Assembly (NCBI GenBank): GCA_031539425.1
Contig: JAVKLI010000072.1
Coordinates: 1-23,097, forward strand
Reading direction: 5' to 3'
Length of the DNA stretch: 23,097 nt
Source of the DNA: UBA4416 sp031539425
GTDB lineage: Bacteria; Bacteroidota; Bacteroidia; B-17B0; Aurantibacillaceae
Positions within the stretch are counted from its first letter, which is position 1, and every line of letters begins with the position of its first letter. Under the pieces are notes generated by a model. That model was not told the DNA's origin and made no database searches. It worked only from the letters and a program-made list of their open reading frames with translations. The translations under genes were made by a program, and so were the position numbers. Shown here in pieces: positions 1 through 7,042 of this stretch.

Positions 1-32
1 ATTGCTGATTGCTGATTGCTGATTGCTGATTG
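1..32. repeat. 7-bp tandem repeat (ATTGCTG), cut by window edge
   Basis: Four perfect copies of ATTGCTG fill 1-28 and a partial ATTG follows at 29-32. The array runs off the left edge, so its full copy number is unknown. It lies about 270 bp upstream of the cyanophycinase start, too far to sit in that gene's promoter. Slippage between cells is possible but cannot be judged from one sequence. Confidence 0.85.
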
Positions 33-305
33 GGAAGCATAAGTTGGTTGTATTAGAAGGTTAGTAATAAATTAAAAAAATAACGTATAACAATGTTAAT
101 CAAATATTTTATTAAATCAAAATTTTTGTTAAAAAAGTTTTGAAAACCTGCTATTAATTTAAAAAAAACAAATAACTCCATAATTAGTAAATGTTTAAAT
201 TCTTTTATTTGCCATCATGCGTTTTCTTAACAATTTTGGGTAAAACAATATATATTTTCTGGCATAACTAAAACAAATTAATATTAATATGTATTTTCGC
301 TACTT
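33..305. other. AT-rich intergenic region upstream of cyanophycinase
   Basis: I see no coding sequence, RNA gene or strong inverted repeat here. It should hold the promoter of the cyanophycin-degradation pair. The best -7 candidates are TATATTTT at 251-258 and TATTTTCG at 292-299, each one base off TAnnTTTG. Neither has a TTG at the expected 19-bp spacing, so no promoter is called with confidence. Confidence 0.5.
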
Positions 306-1178
306 ATGGAGATAAAAGGCAAACTCATTATTATTGGTGGAGCAGTTGATAAAGGCAGCTTTTCAGAATCTGATTTAGATAAAAATCAAGCTAAAAACAT
401 GAATTTTTTTGAAGCTGGAATTTTAAAACGCATCCTAACCGAATCAAAAAACAAAACCGAATCTGTGATAGAGATAGTTACAACAGCTTCAAAAATTCCA
501 AAAGAAATAGGGCCGGAATATGTTAAAGCATTTAATTACTTAGGAGCTACAAATATTGATATTATGTACATTGAACGTAGAGAACAAGCTTCTGATCCTG
601 AAATCATTGCCCGGCTTAAAAAGGCTGATGTGCTTATGTTTACAGGTGGTGATCAGTTGCGACTAACTTCAATTATAGGAGGTACACTATTTGATGAAAT
701 ATTAAAGCACAAATACTTAAACGAAGATTTTATTTATGCTGGTACCTCTGCGGGTGCTGCAGCAGCTTCAAATAGCATGATATATCAAGGAAGCAGCTCT
801 GAAGCTTTAATGAAAGGGGAAGTGAAAATTACTACTGGTTTTGGGTTAATAGATGGTGTAATTATAGATACCCACTTTGTACAACGTGGTCGCATTGGCC
901 GTTTGTTTCAGGCAGTTGTTGGCAATCCTAAAATAGTTGGTATAGGCTTAGGTGAAGATACTGGCTTGCTAATAACTAAAGGCTACTTAATGGAAGCCAT
1001 AGGCTCTGGTTTAGTAATATTAGTAGATGGTAAAGAAGTTAAAGATACAAACTTAACACAAGTAGAACTTGGTCAACCTATATCTATTAATCATTTAATT
1101 ACACATGTAATGTCTAAAAACGATACATTTAATTTGCATACCAATCAAATGCGTATAAACACTGAGCAAACAGCTTAA
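306..1178 (+). CDS. cphB: cyanophycinase (serine peptidase family S51)
   Basis: Intracellular exopeptidase that cuts the storage polymer cyanophycin into beta-Asp-Arg dipeptides. The 290-residue length is normal for the family. The nucleophile elbow GTSAG puts the catalytic Ser at 148, after a GGDQLRL motif with Gln117. The DTHF..R.R..RL block gives Asp188, His190, Arg194, Arg196 and Arg199. The spacings Gln-31-Ser, Ser-40-Asp and Ser-46-Arg match what I recall of Synechocystis CphB (Gln101, Ser132, Asp172, Arg178). The DQHF motif I recall from cyanobacterial CphB reads DTHF here. There is no signal peptide, so it acts in the cytoplasm on the cell's own or internalised polymer. The ATG is the first in-frame start. 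The next gene follows after one base, so the two are surely co-transcribed. Confidence 0.93.
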   Translation: MEIKGKLIIIGGAVDKGSFSESDLDKNQAKNMNFFEAGILKRILTESKNKTESVIEIVTTASKIPKEIGPEYVKAFNYLGATNIDIMYIERREQASDPEIIARLKKADVLMFTGGDQLRLTSIIGGTLFDEILKHKYLNEDFIYAGTSAGAAAASNSMIYQGSSSEALMKGEVKITTGFGLIDGVIIDTHFVQRGRIGRLFQAVVGNPKIVGIGLGEDTGLLITKGYLMEAIGSGLVILVDGKEVKDTNLTQVELGQPISINHLITHVMSKNDTFNLHTNQMRINTEQTA

Positions 1179-1179
1179 T

Positions 1180-2022
1180 ATGAAAGTAATAATACATGGT
1201 GGTTTTTTTTCCGAATCATCAACAAGCCTTGCAACTAAACAGGCTAAACAAAAATCTTTAGAACGTATTGTTAAAAATACACATCAGTTTTTAAAAACAC
1301 ATTCTGCTTTAGAAACCGTAGTACATGCAGTTTCTCAATTGGAAGATGATGAATTGTTTAATGCTGGAATAGGCTCACAAATTCAAAGCGATGGTGTTAT
1401 TAGAATGAGTGCTGCTTTGATGGATGGTTGCACTAAAAAAATGAGCGGTGTAATTAATATTGAAAATATAAAAAACCCTATACAAGTAGCGCAAAAACTA
1501 ATGCCCTATGATGATAGAGTATTAGGAGGCGATGGCGCTACAAAATTTGCCAGAGAGAATGGCTTTGATGTTTTTTCTACAGAAATACCACAACGTAGAA
1601 AAGAATATGAAGAAAAAAACAAACAAAGTAAAACAAGCACTGTAGGTTGCGTAGCAATAGATGCTCAGGGAAACATAGCAGCTGCGACCTCTACAGGAGG
1701 TAAGGGTTTTGAAATGCCTGGACGAATATCAGATTCGGCAACCGTGGCAGGTAATTATGCTAATGAATTTTGCGGTGTTAGTTTAACAGGAGTTGGCGAG
1801 GATATAGTAAGTACGGCTATGGCTGCAAAAATTGTAACCCGTGTAACAGATGGACTTTTAATTAAACAAGCCTTTGACAAAACATTTGCAGAGCTAAAAC
1901 AAATAGATGGCTTTGCTGGCGCTATTGCCATTGATTATCAAGGCAATATTTGTTTTCAAGAATCGCATCATCAAATGGTTTTTTCCAGCTTTGATGGTAG
2001 TAATTTAATAGTGTTTGAGTAA
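1180..2022 (+). CDS. iaaA: isoaspartyl peptidase / L-asparaginase (Ntn-hydrolase, plant type)
   Basis: Hydrolyses beta-aspartyl dipeptides, and asparagine to some degree. Next to cyanophycinase its likely substrate is beta-Asp-Arg, giving Asp and Arg for growth. The 280-residue precursor has HGGFF at the N-terminus and the TVGCVAID block at 154-161. Thr154 is the expected nucleophile, exposed by self-cleavage into alpha and beta chains. AAATSTGG (167-174), GRISDSATVAGNYAN (181-195) and TGVGED (203-208) match the substrate pocket of the family. The residue before Thr154 is Ser153 rather than the usual Gly. The gene starts one base after cphB and ends 7 bp from a convergent gene. Family assignment is firm; the substrate is inferred from context. 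Confidence 0.9.
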   Translation: MKVIIHGGFFSESSTSLATKQAKQKSLERIVKNTHQFLKTHSALETVVHAVSQLEDDELFNAGIGSQIQSDGVIRMSAALMDGCTKKMSGVINIENIKNPIQVAQKLMPYDDRVLGGDGATKFARENGFDVFSTEIPQRRKEYEEKNKQSKTSTVGCVAIDAQGNIAAATSTGGKGFEMPGRISDSATVAGNYANEFCGVSLTGVGEDIVSTAMAAKIVTRVTDGLLIKQAFDKTFAELKQIDGFAGAIAIDYQGNICFQESHHQMVFSSFDGSNLIVFE

Positions 2023-2029
2023 TAAAAAT

Positions 2030-2437
2030 TTACTTTTTCTTTTTCTTCTTAGCTTTCATTTTATCTTTAGGTAGCAGAAGGGTTGCTAATTTTTTTGCAG
2101 GAATTTTTTTGCGCATTTTTTTAAAATACTCTGACATTAATTCTGAATTGATTAATTTACAATCCAATTCAGCTTGAATAAGTTCATCCGCTTCTCGCTC
2201 TGTTAATTGGGGCAATAGCTTTTCCTTTAAAGGATTATCCCTCAGTTTATTTTCATTTTCTTGAACTTTTTCTTTATATTCATTAAAAAGTGAAAAAAAA
2301 AAGCTTGATTCTTTATCTGTTAAAGTAAGTGAATCGAATCCAGGTTTTTTTTGACCTATTTTATTGGTTTTGCCTTTTTGTGAAAAACTACTTAATGGTG
2401 TAAAAATAACCACTAAAATTATAATGTACAGTTTCAT
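2030..2437 (-). CDS. secreted Spy/CpxP-like (sensor of ECF-type sigma factor) protein
   Basis: A small exported protein of 135 residues. It has a clear signal peptide (about 1-19, cleavage near SFS-Q), then a charged, helical body. LTDKESSFFFSLFNEYKEK (about 39-57), LTEREADELIQAEL and PAKKLATLLLPKDKMK resemble the Bacteroidota proteins annotated as sensor of ECF-type sigma factor, related to the periplasmic chaperone Spy/CpxP. The C-terminus ends in a run of lysines, encoded by an A-rich tract. It starts 3 bp after the ccmD-like gene, so it is the last gene of the ccm cluster. A chaperone or stress role at the cytochrome maturation site is inference. Exact function is unknown. Confidence 0.6.
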   Translation of the reverse strand: MKLYIIILVVIFTPLSSFSQKGKTNKIGQKKPGFDSLTLTDKESSFFFSLFNEYKEKVQENENKLRDNPLKEKLLPQLTEREADELIQAELDCKLINSELMSEYFKKMRKKIPAKKLATLLLPKDKMKAKKKKKK

Positions 2438-2440
2438 AAT

Positions 2441-2653
2441 TTATTTTTTATCTAAAGTTTGTTGATGCGCTATCTTTTTAATTTTTTTATCTACCTTAAT
2501 TAGGTAAATAAAAAGGGACAGAAATATAATTAATATTACACTTATAACGATATAGATTTTCCCATCGTTCCTAAACAAATCAGCCATTTCTGGCTGTTCA
2601 GTTATTTGAGTTAAAACAGGAGCAATCAATAAAATTAAACTAGTGGATATCAT
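2441..2653 (-). CDS. CcmD-like small membrane protein of cytochrome c maturation
   Basis: A 70-residue protein with an N-terminal hydrophobic segment (about 4-15), the motif MADLFRNDGKIYIVI (23-37), one transmembrane helix (about 33-52) and a basic tail with KVDKKIKKI. This matches the small CcmD-family proteins that follow CcmC in Bacteroidota. CcmD normally helps release haem-loaded CcmE from the CcmABC complex. The chosen ATG overlaps the end of ccmC by 14 bp, which supports tight translational coupling. An internal ATG at residue 23 would also give a plausible CcmD core. The short length makes the family call moderate, but position and topology agree. Confidence 0.7.
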   Translation of the reverse strand: MISTSLILLIAPVLTQITEQPEMADLFRNDGKIYIVISVILIIFLSLFIYLIKVDKKIKKIAHQQTLDKK

Positions 2654-3305
2654 AATAGTGTTGTTTTAATTTTTGTAATTTAATTTTAATATTTAATAAC
2701 CAAATACTTAAACAAATCCACCCAATAATAGCTGGATAAAATACGAGGCGCATCGTATTATCTAAATCATACTTTCCAAAGGCTGGATTTCCACCATTAC
2801 CAGGGTGTAAGGAGGGTGATAATCTTGGTAATATTAAAATAAAAACAATCATCATTACAAATGCTAAAATATTATATACCGCAGATAACCTAGCTTTTAT
2901 ATTGGTATCGTTAAAAGAATTTCTTAAAATTAAATATGCTACATATATTAATATAGAAATGGCTACTCCATTGAGTTTAGGATCTTCAAATGTCCACCAC
3001 GTACCCCAAGTATATTTAGCCCAAAGAGATCCTGTTAAAATACCAGGCACACTAAAAAATAAACCAATTTTGGCTGATTCAAAACTAATGATATCATTTT
3101 TTAAATCATTACTTACTAAATATTTTAATGCAAACAGAAGTGAAGCCGCAAATTGAAATAACATAGCAAACCAAATTGGAACATGGTAAAATAAATTACG
3201 TATGGTTTCGTTTAAAATAGGAAGTCTTGGTACCGGTATTAATAGGCCAATACTTAAACTATACAAAATTAATACGATGCTTAATATTTTAATCCACCTC
3301 ATCAT
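2640..3305 (-). CDS. ccmC: CcmC/CcsA-family haem-handling protein of cytochrome c maturation
   Basis: Six-helix inner-membrane protein that presents haem for attachment to c-type apocytochromes. With the start used here it has 221 residues. It carries a WWD-type segment (WGTWWTFEDPKLNG, about 100-113), flanked by His41 in FYHVPIWF and His167 in SPSLHPGNGG, the usual two haem-binding histidines of CcmC. The reading frame can be extended to a TTG at 3314, but the ATG at 3305 overlaps the ccmB stop by 4 bases (ATGA), a classic coupled start, and is preferred. It lies in a ccmB-ccmC-ccmD-like order. The WWD motif is shifted to WW-x-FED, which I recall as common in Bacteroidota CcmC. Confidence 0.9.
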   Translation of the reverse strand: MMRWIKILSIVLILYSLSIGLLIPVPRLPILNETIRNLFYHVPIWFAMLFQFAASLLFALKYLVSNDLKNDIISFESAKIGLFFSVPGILTGSLWAKYTWGTWWTFEDPKLNGVAISILIYVAYLILRNSFNDTNIKARLSAVYNILAFVMMIVFILILPRLSPSLHPGNGGNPAFGKYDLDNTMRLVFYPAIIGWICLSIWLLNIKIKLQKLKQHYYDIH

Positions 3306-3961
3306 TCTTTCCAAATATAATTAAATAATATACCTGCCAAAATAAACACTACTATACATAATAATATTAATGCTGATAAGGCGCCTATAGATACACTCCA
3401 ATTGAGGCCATCTAAGGCATTTTTTGATATTTTAATACTTAGCAAAAGCAATGGCAGTAATAATGGAAAACTGAGTATTGGCATTAAACTAAAAGAGTTA
3501 TTTGCTTTAGCAGCAATAGCACTAGTGATAATAAGCACAAAAGAAAACCCAATTGATGAAATAAACAATACTAAAACAAACAGCAAAATATTTTGGGTTA
3601 AATTACCAATAAACCAAACAAAACATAAATAACTTAATAAACTTAACAGAAATAAAAAAACACTATTGTACAATGCTTTTGAAAGCATATAATAGAAGGG
3701 TTTATAATATAAATAATTAAAAAGCATTTTACCTTTAGATTCTAACATAAAATTTTTACTCGAAATATTTATCGCAATAAACAAATAAATAATCCAAAAA
3801 AGAGCATTCCAAACGATTGGTTGTATACTATTCTTAAAACTTAACGCTGTAATAAATACACTAGAAACAACATAAATAAGCGTGCTAGCAACAATATTTT
3901 TTTGTTTAAATTCTAATTTAACGTCTTTAAGTATAAGCTGATACAAGTAAAAAGAACCCAT
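3302..3961 (-). CDS. ccmB: haem exporter permease CcmB
   Basis: Membrane subunit of the CcmAB(C) ABC transporter in cytochrome c maturation. The 219-residue protein has an N-terminal amphipathic segment with KDVKLEFKQKN, typical of CcmB, and about six hydrophobic helices. The ATG at 3961 is preferred. Upstream the only in-frame start is a TTG at 3973, which falls inside an 8-bp inverted repeat close to the tRNA. No ccmA ATPase gene is in the window; it must be elsewhere. The gene lies 31 bp after the initiator tRNA on the same strand with no clear promoter of its own, so it probably uses the tRNA promoter. Confidence 0.85.
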   Translation of the reverse strand: MGSFYLYQLILKDVKLEFKQKNIVASTLIYVVSSVFITALSFKNSIQPIVWNALFWIIYLFIAINISSKNFMLESKGKMLFNYLYYKPFYYMLSKALYNSVFLFLLSLLSYLCFVWFIGNLTQNILLFVLVLFISSIGFSFVLIITSAIAAKANNSFSLMPILSFPLLLPLLLLSIKISKNALDGLNWSVSIGALSALILLCIVVFILAGILFNYIWKE

Positions 3962-3965
3962 TGCT

Positions 3966-3989
3966 AATTTCAATTATAAGTTTGAAATT
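3966..3989. other. AT-rich inverted repeat between tRNA-fMet and ccmB
   Basis: AATTTCAA at 3966-3973 pairs perfectly with TTGAAATT at 3982-3989 around an 8-base loop. It fills most of the gap between the tRNA 3' end and the ccmB ATG. It is too weak and lacks a U-run for a normal terminator. It could mark processing of a joint tRNA-mRNA transcript or be chance in AT-rich DNA. Confidence 0.4.
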
Positions 3990-3992
3990 TTG

Positions 3993-4064
<72 letters not shown>

Positions 4065-4098
4065 ATATTTTTAATTAAAAAGTAAATTAATTGCGCTG

Positions 4099-4128
4099 CA
4101 AATATAACATACTTTTTATGCATCATAA
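4099..4128 (-). promoter_or_regulatory. Bacteroidota-type promoter of tRNA-fMet (and probably ccm genes)
   Basis: On the minus strand TATATTTG occupies 4106-4099 and matches the TAnnTTTG -7 box exactly. A TTA at 4128-4126, exactly 19 bp upstream, is one base from the TTG -33 box. Transcription would start near 4094, about 30 nt before the tRNA. No other promoter is visible between the tRNA and ccmB. Confidence 0.65.
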
Positions 4129-4199
4129 CTATTTATTTTAGTTATTTCAAAATGGAGCTAGTATTACCTAAAAAAATGTTGCTGGAGTAACAACCAAAA

Positions 4200-5276
4200 T
4201 CAATGCAAAATTTTAAACATCAGCTCTTTTAGTAATTCGCCTTGTTTTACTTGACCCGTATCAACTCCTTTCGATTTTAAATCATATTCTTTTAAGTAAC
4301 CAAAAATATGTTTGAGTTTTAAGGTATTATAATTTTTTGATGCTAAAATGTAATCATCTGCAAAAAACGGATTAACGCCTAAGGCTTGTGCTATTGCAAA
4401 CTTTGATTTATCTGCTGTAAAATGGCAAACTAATATTTTAGTAAAATAGCCATATAATGAACTTAATAACATTACCAATGGATGATCCTTTTCGTTAGTT
4501 GCAAAATAGTTGGTAATGCGCATACTCATTATGATGTTTTTTTTTGATATGGCATTTTGAAGTTCAAATATGTTATACTCTTTGCTAATGCCTATCATTT
4601 CTGAAATCATCTCTATACTAATCTCTTCGTTAGGTTTGAGATTTAAAGTCAGTTTGGTTAATTCATTATTAATTTTTGATAAATCATTTCCTAAGCGTTC
4701 GGCTAATAAAAATGAGGCTTTTGGATTTATTTTAATTTTTTTAGCACTCAGTATTTTACTTATCCAATCTGGTATTTGATTATCATACATTTTTTTGGTT
4801 TCCAAATAAATGTTGTTTTTGGTTAATTGTTTATACAAGGCGCTTCTTTTATCGAGGGTTTTTTGATGGTAACAAAAAACCAATATCGTGGTTGGTTGCG
4901 GGTTGTTTACATAATCTACAAACGGATTTTTACTTTTATCTTTTGTTGTTTTGGTATCAGCTTCTGTATCTTCTTCATTATCTGGGGATGAAGCACCTGC
5001 ACTAGATATTTTAATATGCTGCGCTTCTTTTACTATGATAACTTGGTAGGCACTACCCATAGGAAAGCGCTTGGCTGAAGATATGATAGTAGGTAAATCG
5101 GTTTCTTTACCATATAAAATAGTTTGGTTAAATTCTTTTTCAAATTCATCTAGCACATGCGCTTCTATATAGTCTGAAAGTTCATGAATAAAATAAGATT
5201 CTTCGCCGCATAAAAAATAAATAGGTTTGTATTTTTTTTGTTTTAAATCTTGTAGTAATTGTGTAACCTCTTGCAT
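4200..5276 (-). CDS. holA: DNA polymerase III subunit delta (clamp loader)
   Basis: Delta subunit of the clamp loader, which opens the beta sliding clamp and helps place it on primed DNA. The 358-residue length fits. The N-terminus KPIYFLCGEESYFIHEL (about 17-33), the block FPMGSAYQVIIVKEAQHI (71-88), PFVDYVNNPQPTTILVF (118-134) and LAERLGNDLSKINNELTKL (191-209) are typical of HolA. A loop at about 93-117, rich in Asp, Glu, Lys and Thr, looks like a lineage insert. There is no Walker A motif, as expected for delta. The gene starts one base after the M23 peptidase stop, so the two share a transcript. The 135 bp beyond it to the tRNA hold only the tRNA promoter. Confidence 0.92.
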   Translation of the reverse strand: MQEVTQLLQDLKQKKYKPIYFLCGEESYFIHELSDYIEAHVLDEFEKEFNQTILYGKETDLPTIISSAKRFPMGSAYQVIIVKEAQHIKISSAGASSPDNEEDTEADTKTTKDKSKNPFVDYVNNPQPTTILVFCYHQKTLDKRSALYKQLTKNNIYLETKKMYDNQIPDWISKILSAKKIKINPKASFLLAERLGNDLSKINNELTKLTLNLKPNEEISIEMISEMIGISKEYNIFELQNAISKKNIIMSMRITNYFATNEKDHPLVMLLSSLYGYFTKILVCHFTADKSKFAIAQALGVNPFFADDYILASKNYNTLKLKHIFGYLKEYDLKSKGVDTGQVKQGELLKELMFKILH

Positions 5277-5277
5277 A

Positions 5278-6930
5278 TTATCTGTTTTTTATAGTTAGTT
5301 CCAACTCGCTATATTTTTTAAATACCCTATTCCCTACCCTATCGCTTAAGCTTATTTCAATTATACGAGGTTTATTCTGATTATTAAATGGTAATGAACA
5401 GGATAAGATTTGACTTTTTAAATCAAACAAACAAATTTCCCATTTTCCATTTACTAATACCTCATATTTATCTAAGCCAGACAACAATTCTGTAATTTGA
5501 AATTTAACTATTTTAATGTTTAATGCTGTATCATGTTCAATATAAACCTTATCTATAACAGGTGCAATAGTATCGTAATAACAACTGTAGCTGCCTAACT
5601 CGAAGGTATTTGTAGTAAACCATCCGTTAGCATAATTTCCTATATTAATTTCTTTATTTATTTTCATTACTAAATATGCCGTTTTATTTTCAATAGGTTT
5701 ATTAATTTTTAACGATACGGCATAAGGTTTAAATGCAATAGGTAAAGGCTCATTATTGACATCTTCAATTGTAATAATTTTATTTGGTTTATTTAGTTCA
5801 ACCAAATTAGCCATTTTTGAAAAGGTGTTTGGTTTTGCGTAAATTTTTATATTTTTTAATTCAACTTCGGTAAATTGATTTACAAATACATTATATGTTT
5901 TTTTAATTTGATTATTAGCATTAGATGGTGATTTAATTTTAAAATTGAGTTCACATTGTTGCACTTGCTGCGCTTCGTCTATTGCAATGAATTTAAGCTG
6001 ATGTATAAGTGTATCGGTTATATTTATGATGCCTTTATTGATGTTTTTTTTTACTAATTTAATATCAAAAGGAGTGGTGTTAAAACATTTTTGAATTTTG
6101 AAGTTATTCAATTCTTCGCAAAAATATTTTACATACATCGATTCATAAAAATCAACGGCATTAAATTGATGATGGTATCGTAATTGTTGATCTAATAAAA
6201 TTTTAATATCATAAATACCATTGTAATTTTCAAACTTATTGTCAAATCCTGAAAATCCTACAGCAAAAGGTGTTTCAAACTGATAAACTTTTATATTCAT
6301 ATTTTTAACCGCATCTATAAAATGAGTTGGGGTGGGGTTATTAGTATCGCTCATATTATACACAACAATATAATTAAGTGAAGGAGGTATAGAGTCTTTT
6401 AATTGATAAAACAGTAATGGATTTATAGGTGTTTCAGAATTTGTTTTTCTAATTTCATAATGTAAATGCGGGCCTGTAGAAGAGCCGCTATTGCCAGTAT
6501 ATCCAATGATTTCGTGTTGTTGAATGGGCAAATCTTTAAAATTTAATTGTATATCTAACTCATTTAATTGGTGTTTGTATTGATATTTTTTAATATAGTT
6601 TTCAATTTTTAAAGCAAATTTATTTTGATGGGCATATACAGTAGTAAAGCCATTAAAATGGGTTATATATAGAGCATTACCATAGCCTGTTTGACTAATT
6701 TTAATTCTGCTTACATAGCCATCAAGTACCGAATAAATAGGCCAATCAATTTGATTAAATGTTTTAAAATCTAACCCCAAATGAAATTGTGCTGCACGCA
6801 ATTCTCCATAATTACCAGTAATAGCAATAGTATTAGTGATAGGTAATACATTAAAAGGGACAATGGTTTGTGCATCAATATATTTAATGCTGTAAAAAAA
6901 AATAATCAGACTAAAAATGCACCTCTTCAT
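5278..6930 (-). CDS. exported M23-family (LytM-like) metallopeptidase
   Basis: Cell-wall peptidase of the LytM/M23 fold, exported across the inner membrane. Counting from the preferred ATG (550 residues), a signal peptide covers about 1-20. The zinc site is complete: HLGLD (His50, Asp54), YAH (His101) and GPHLHYEIR (His155, His157), within GNSGSSTGPHLHYEIR. The remaining 370 or so residues form Ig-like or beta-rich repeats of unknown role. An upstream ATG at 6948 exists, but a perfect -7 box at 6944-6937 lies between the two ATGs, so transcription starts after the upstream one. With all metal ligands present it should be active rather than a LytM regulator such as EnvC. It is the first gene of a pair with holA. 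Confidence 0.85.
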   Translation of the reverse strand: MKRCIFSLIIFFYSIKYIDAQTIVPFNVLPITNTIAITGNYGELRAAQFHLGLDFKTFNQIDWPIYSVLDGYVSRIKISQTGYGNALYITHFNGFTTVYAHQNKFALKIENYIKKYQYKHQLNELDIQLNFKDLPIQQHEIIGYTGNSGSSTGPHLHYEIRKTNSETPINPLLFYQLKDSIPPSLNYIVVYNMSDTNNPTPTHFIDAVKNMNIKVYQFETPFAVGFSGFDNKFENYNGIYDIKILLDQQLRYHHQFNAVDFYESMYVKYFCEELNNFKIQKCFNTTPFDIKLVKKNINKGIINITDTLIHQLKFIAIDEAQQVQQCELNFKIKSPSNANNQIKKTYNVFVNQFTEVELKNIKIYAKPNTFSKMANLVELNKPNKIITIEDVNNEPLPIAFKPYAVSLKINKPIENKTAYLVMKINKEINIGNYANGWFTTNTFELGSYSCYYDTIAPVIDKVYIEHDTALNIKIVKFQITELLSGLDKYEVLVNGKWEICLFDLKSQILSCSLPFNNQNKPRIIEISLSDRVGNRVFKKYSELELTIKNR

Positions 6931-6936
6931 ACAAGT

Positions 6937-6944
6937 CAAATATA
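6937..6944 (-). promoter_or_regulatory. -7 promoter box of the M23 peptidase-holA unit
   Basis: TATATTTG on the minus strand is an exact TAnnTTTG match, only 6 bases before the ATG at 6930. A TTA lies 20 bp upstream as a weak -33 box. The transcript would start within a few bases of the start codon, so translation is probably nearly leaderless. Confidence 0.6.
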
Positions 6945-6991
6945 ACATGGTTTTGTGTTTAAACTAAAACAAAAAAACAACAAATAAAATA

Positions 6992-7021
6992 TTGATACTA
7001 AGTAATCTCCTATTATATTTG
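6992..7021 (+). promoter_or_regulatory. consensus Bacteroidota promoter of nadC-nusB-aroB
   Basis: TTG at 6992-6994, a 19-bp spacer, then TATATTTG at 7014-7021: both boxes and the spacing match the TTG-N19-TAnnTTTG consensus exactly. Transcription should start near 7026. The TTG of the -33 box is also the most upstream in-frame start codon of nadC, which is therefore not a real start. Confidence 0.85.
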
Positions 7022-7042
7022 ATGGCTAAATTCTTTGAAAAA

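Noticed and set aside
33..305. Riboswitch or leader RNA upstream of cyanophycinase
   Set aside because: No stable stems or conserved aptamer pattern could be seen in this very AT-rich stretch.
2009..2036. Possible terminator after the isoaspartyl peptidase gene
   Set aside because: The only stem is 5 bp of mostly A-T pairs, and the T-run is part of the lysine codons of the opposite gene.
2902..3156. 84-codon plus-strand frame inside ccmC
   Set aside because: It is antisense to a strongly conserved membrane protein and shows no domain or start signal of its own.
3306..3314. TTG start of ccmC at 3314
   Set aside because: The ATG at 3305 has an ATGA overlap with the ccmB stop, a far more usual coupled start.
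3962..3973. TTG start of ccmB at 3973
   Set aside because: It lies in an inverted repeat close to the tRNA 3' end, and ATG 3961 gives a normal CcmB N-terminus.
6931..6948. ATG start of the M23 gene at 6948
   Set aside because: A perfect -7 box lies between it and the next ATG; the signal peptide is also better from 6930.
6992..7042. N-terminal extension of nadC from TTG 6992 or ATG 7022
   Set aside because: These bases form a consensus promoter; the transcript would begin after both starts.
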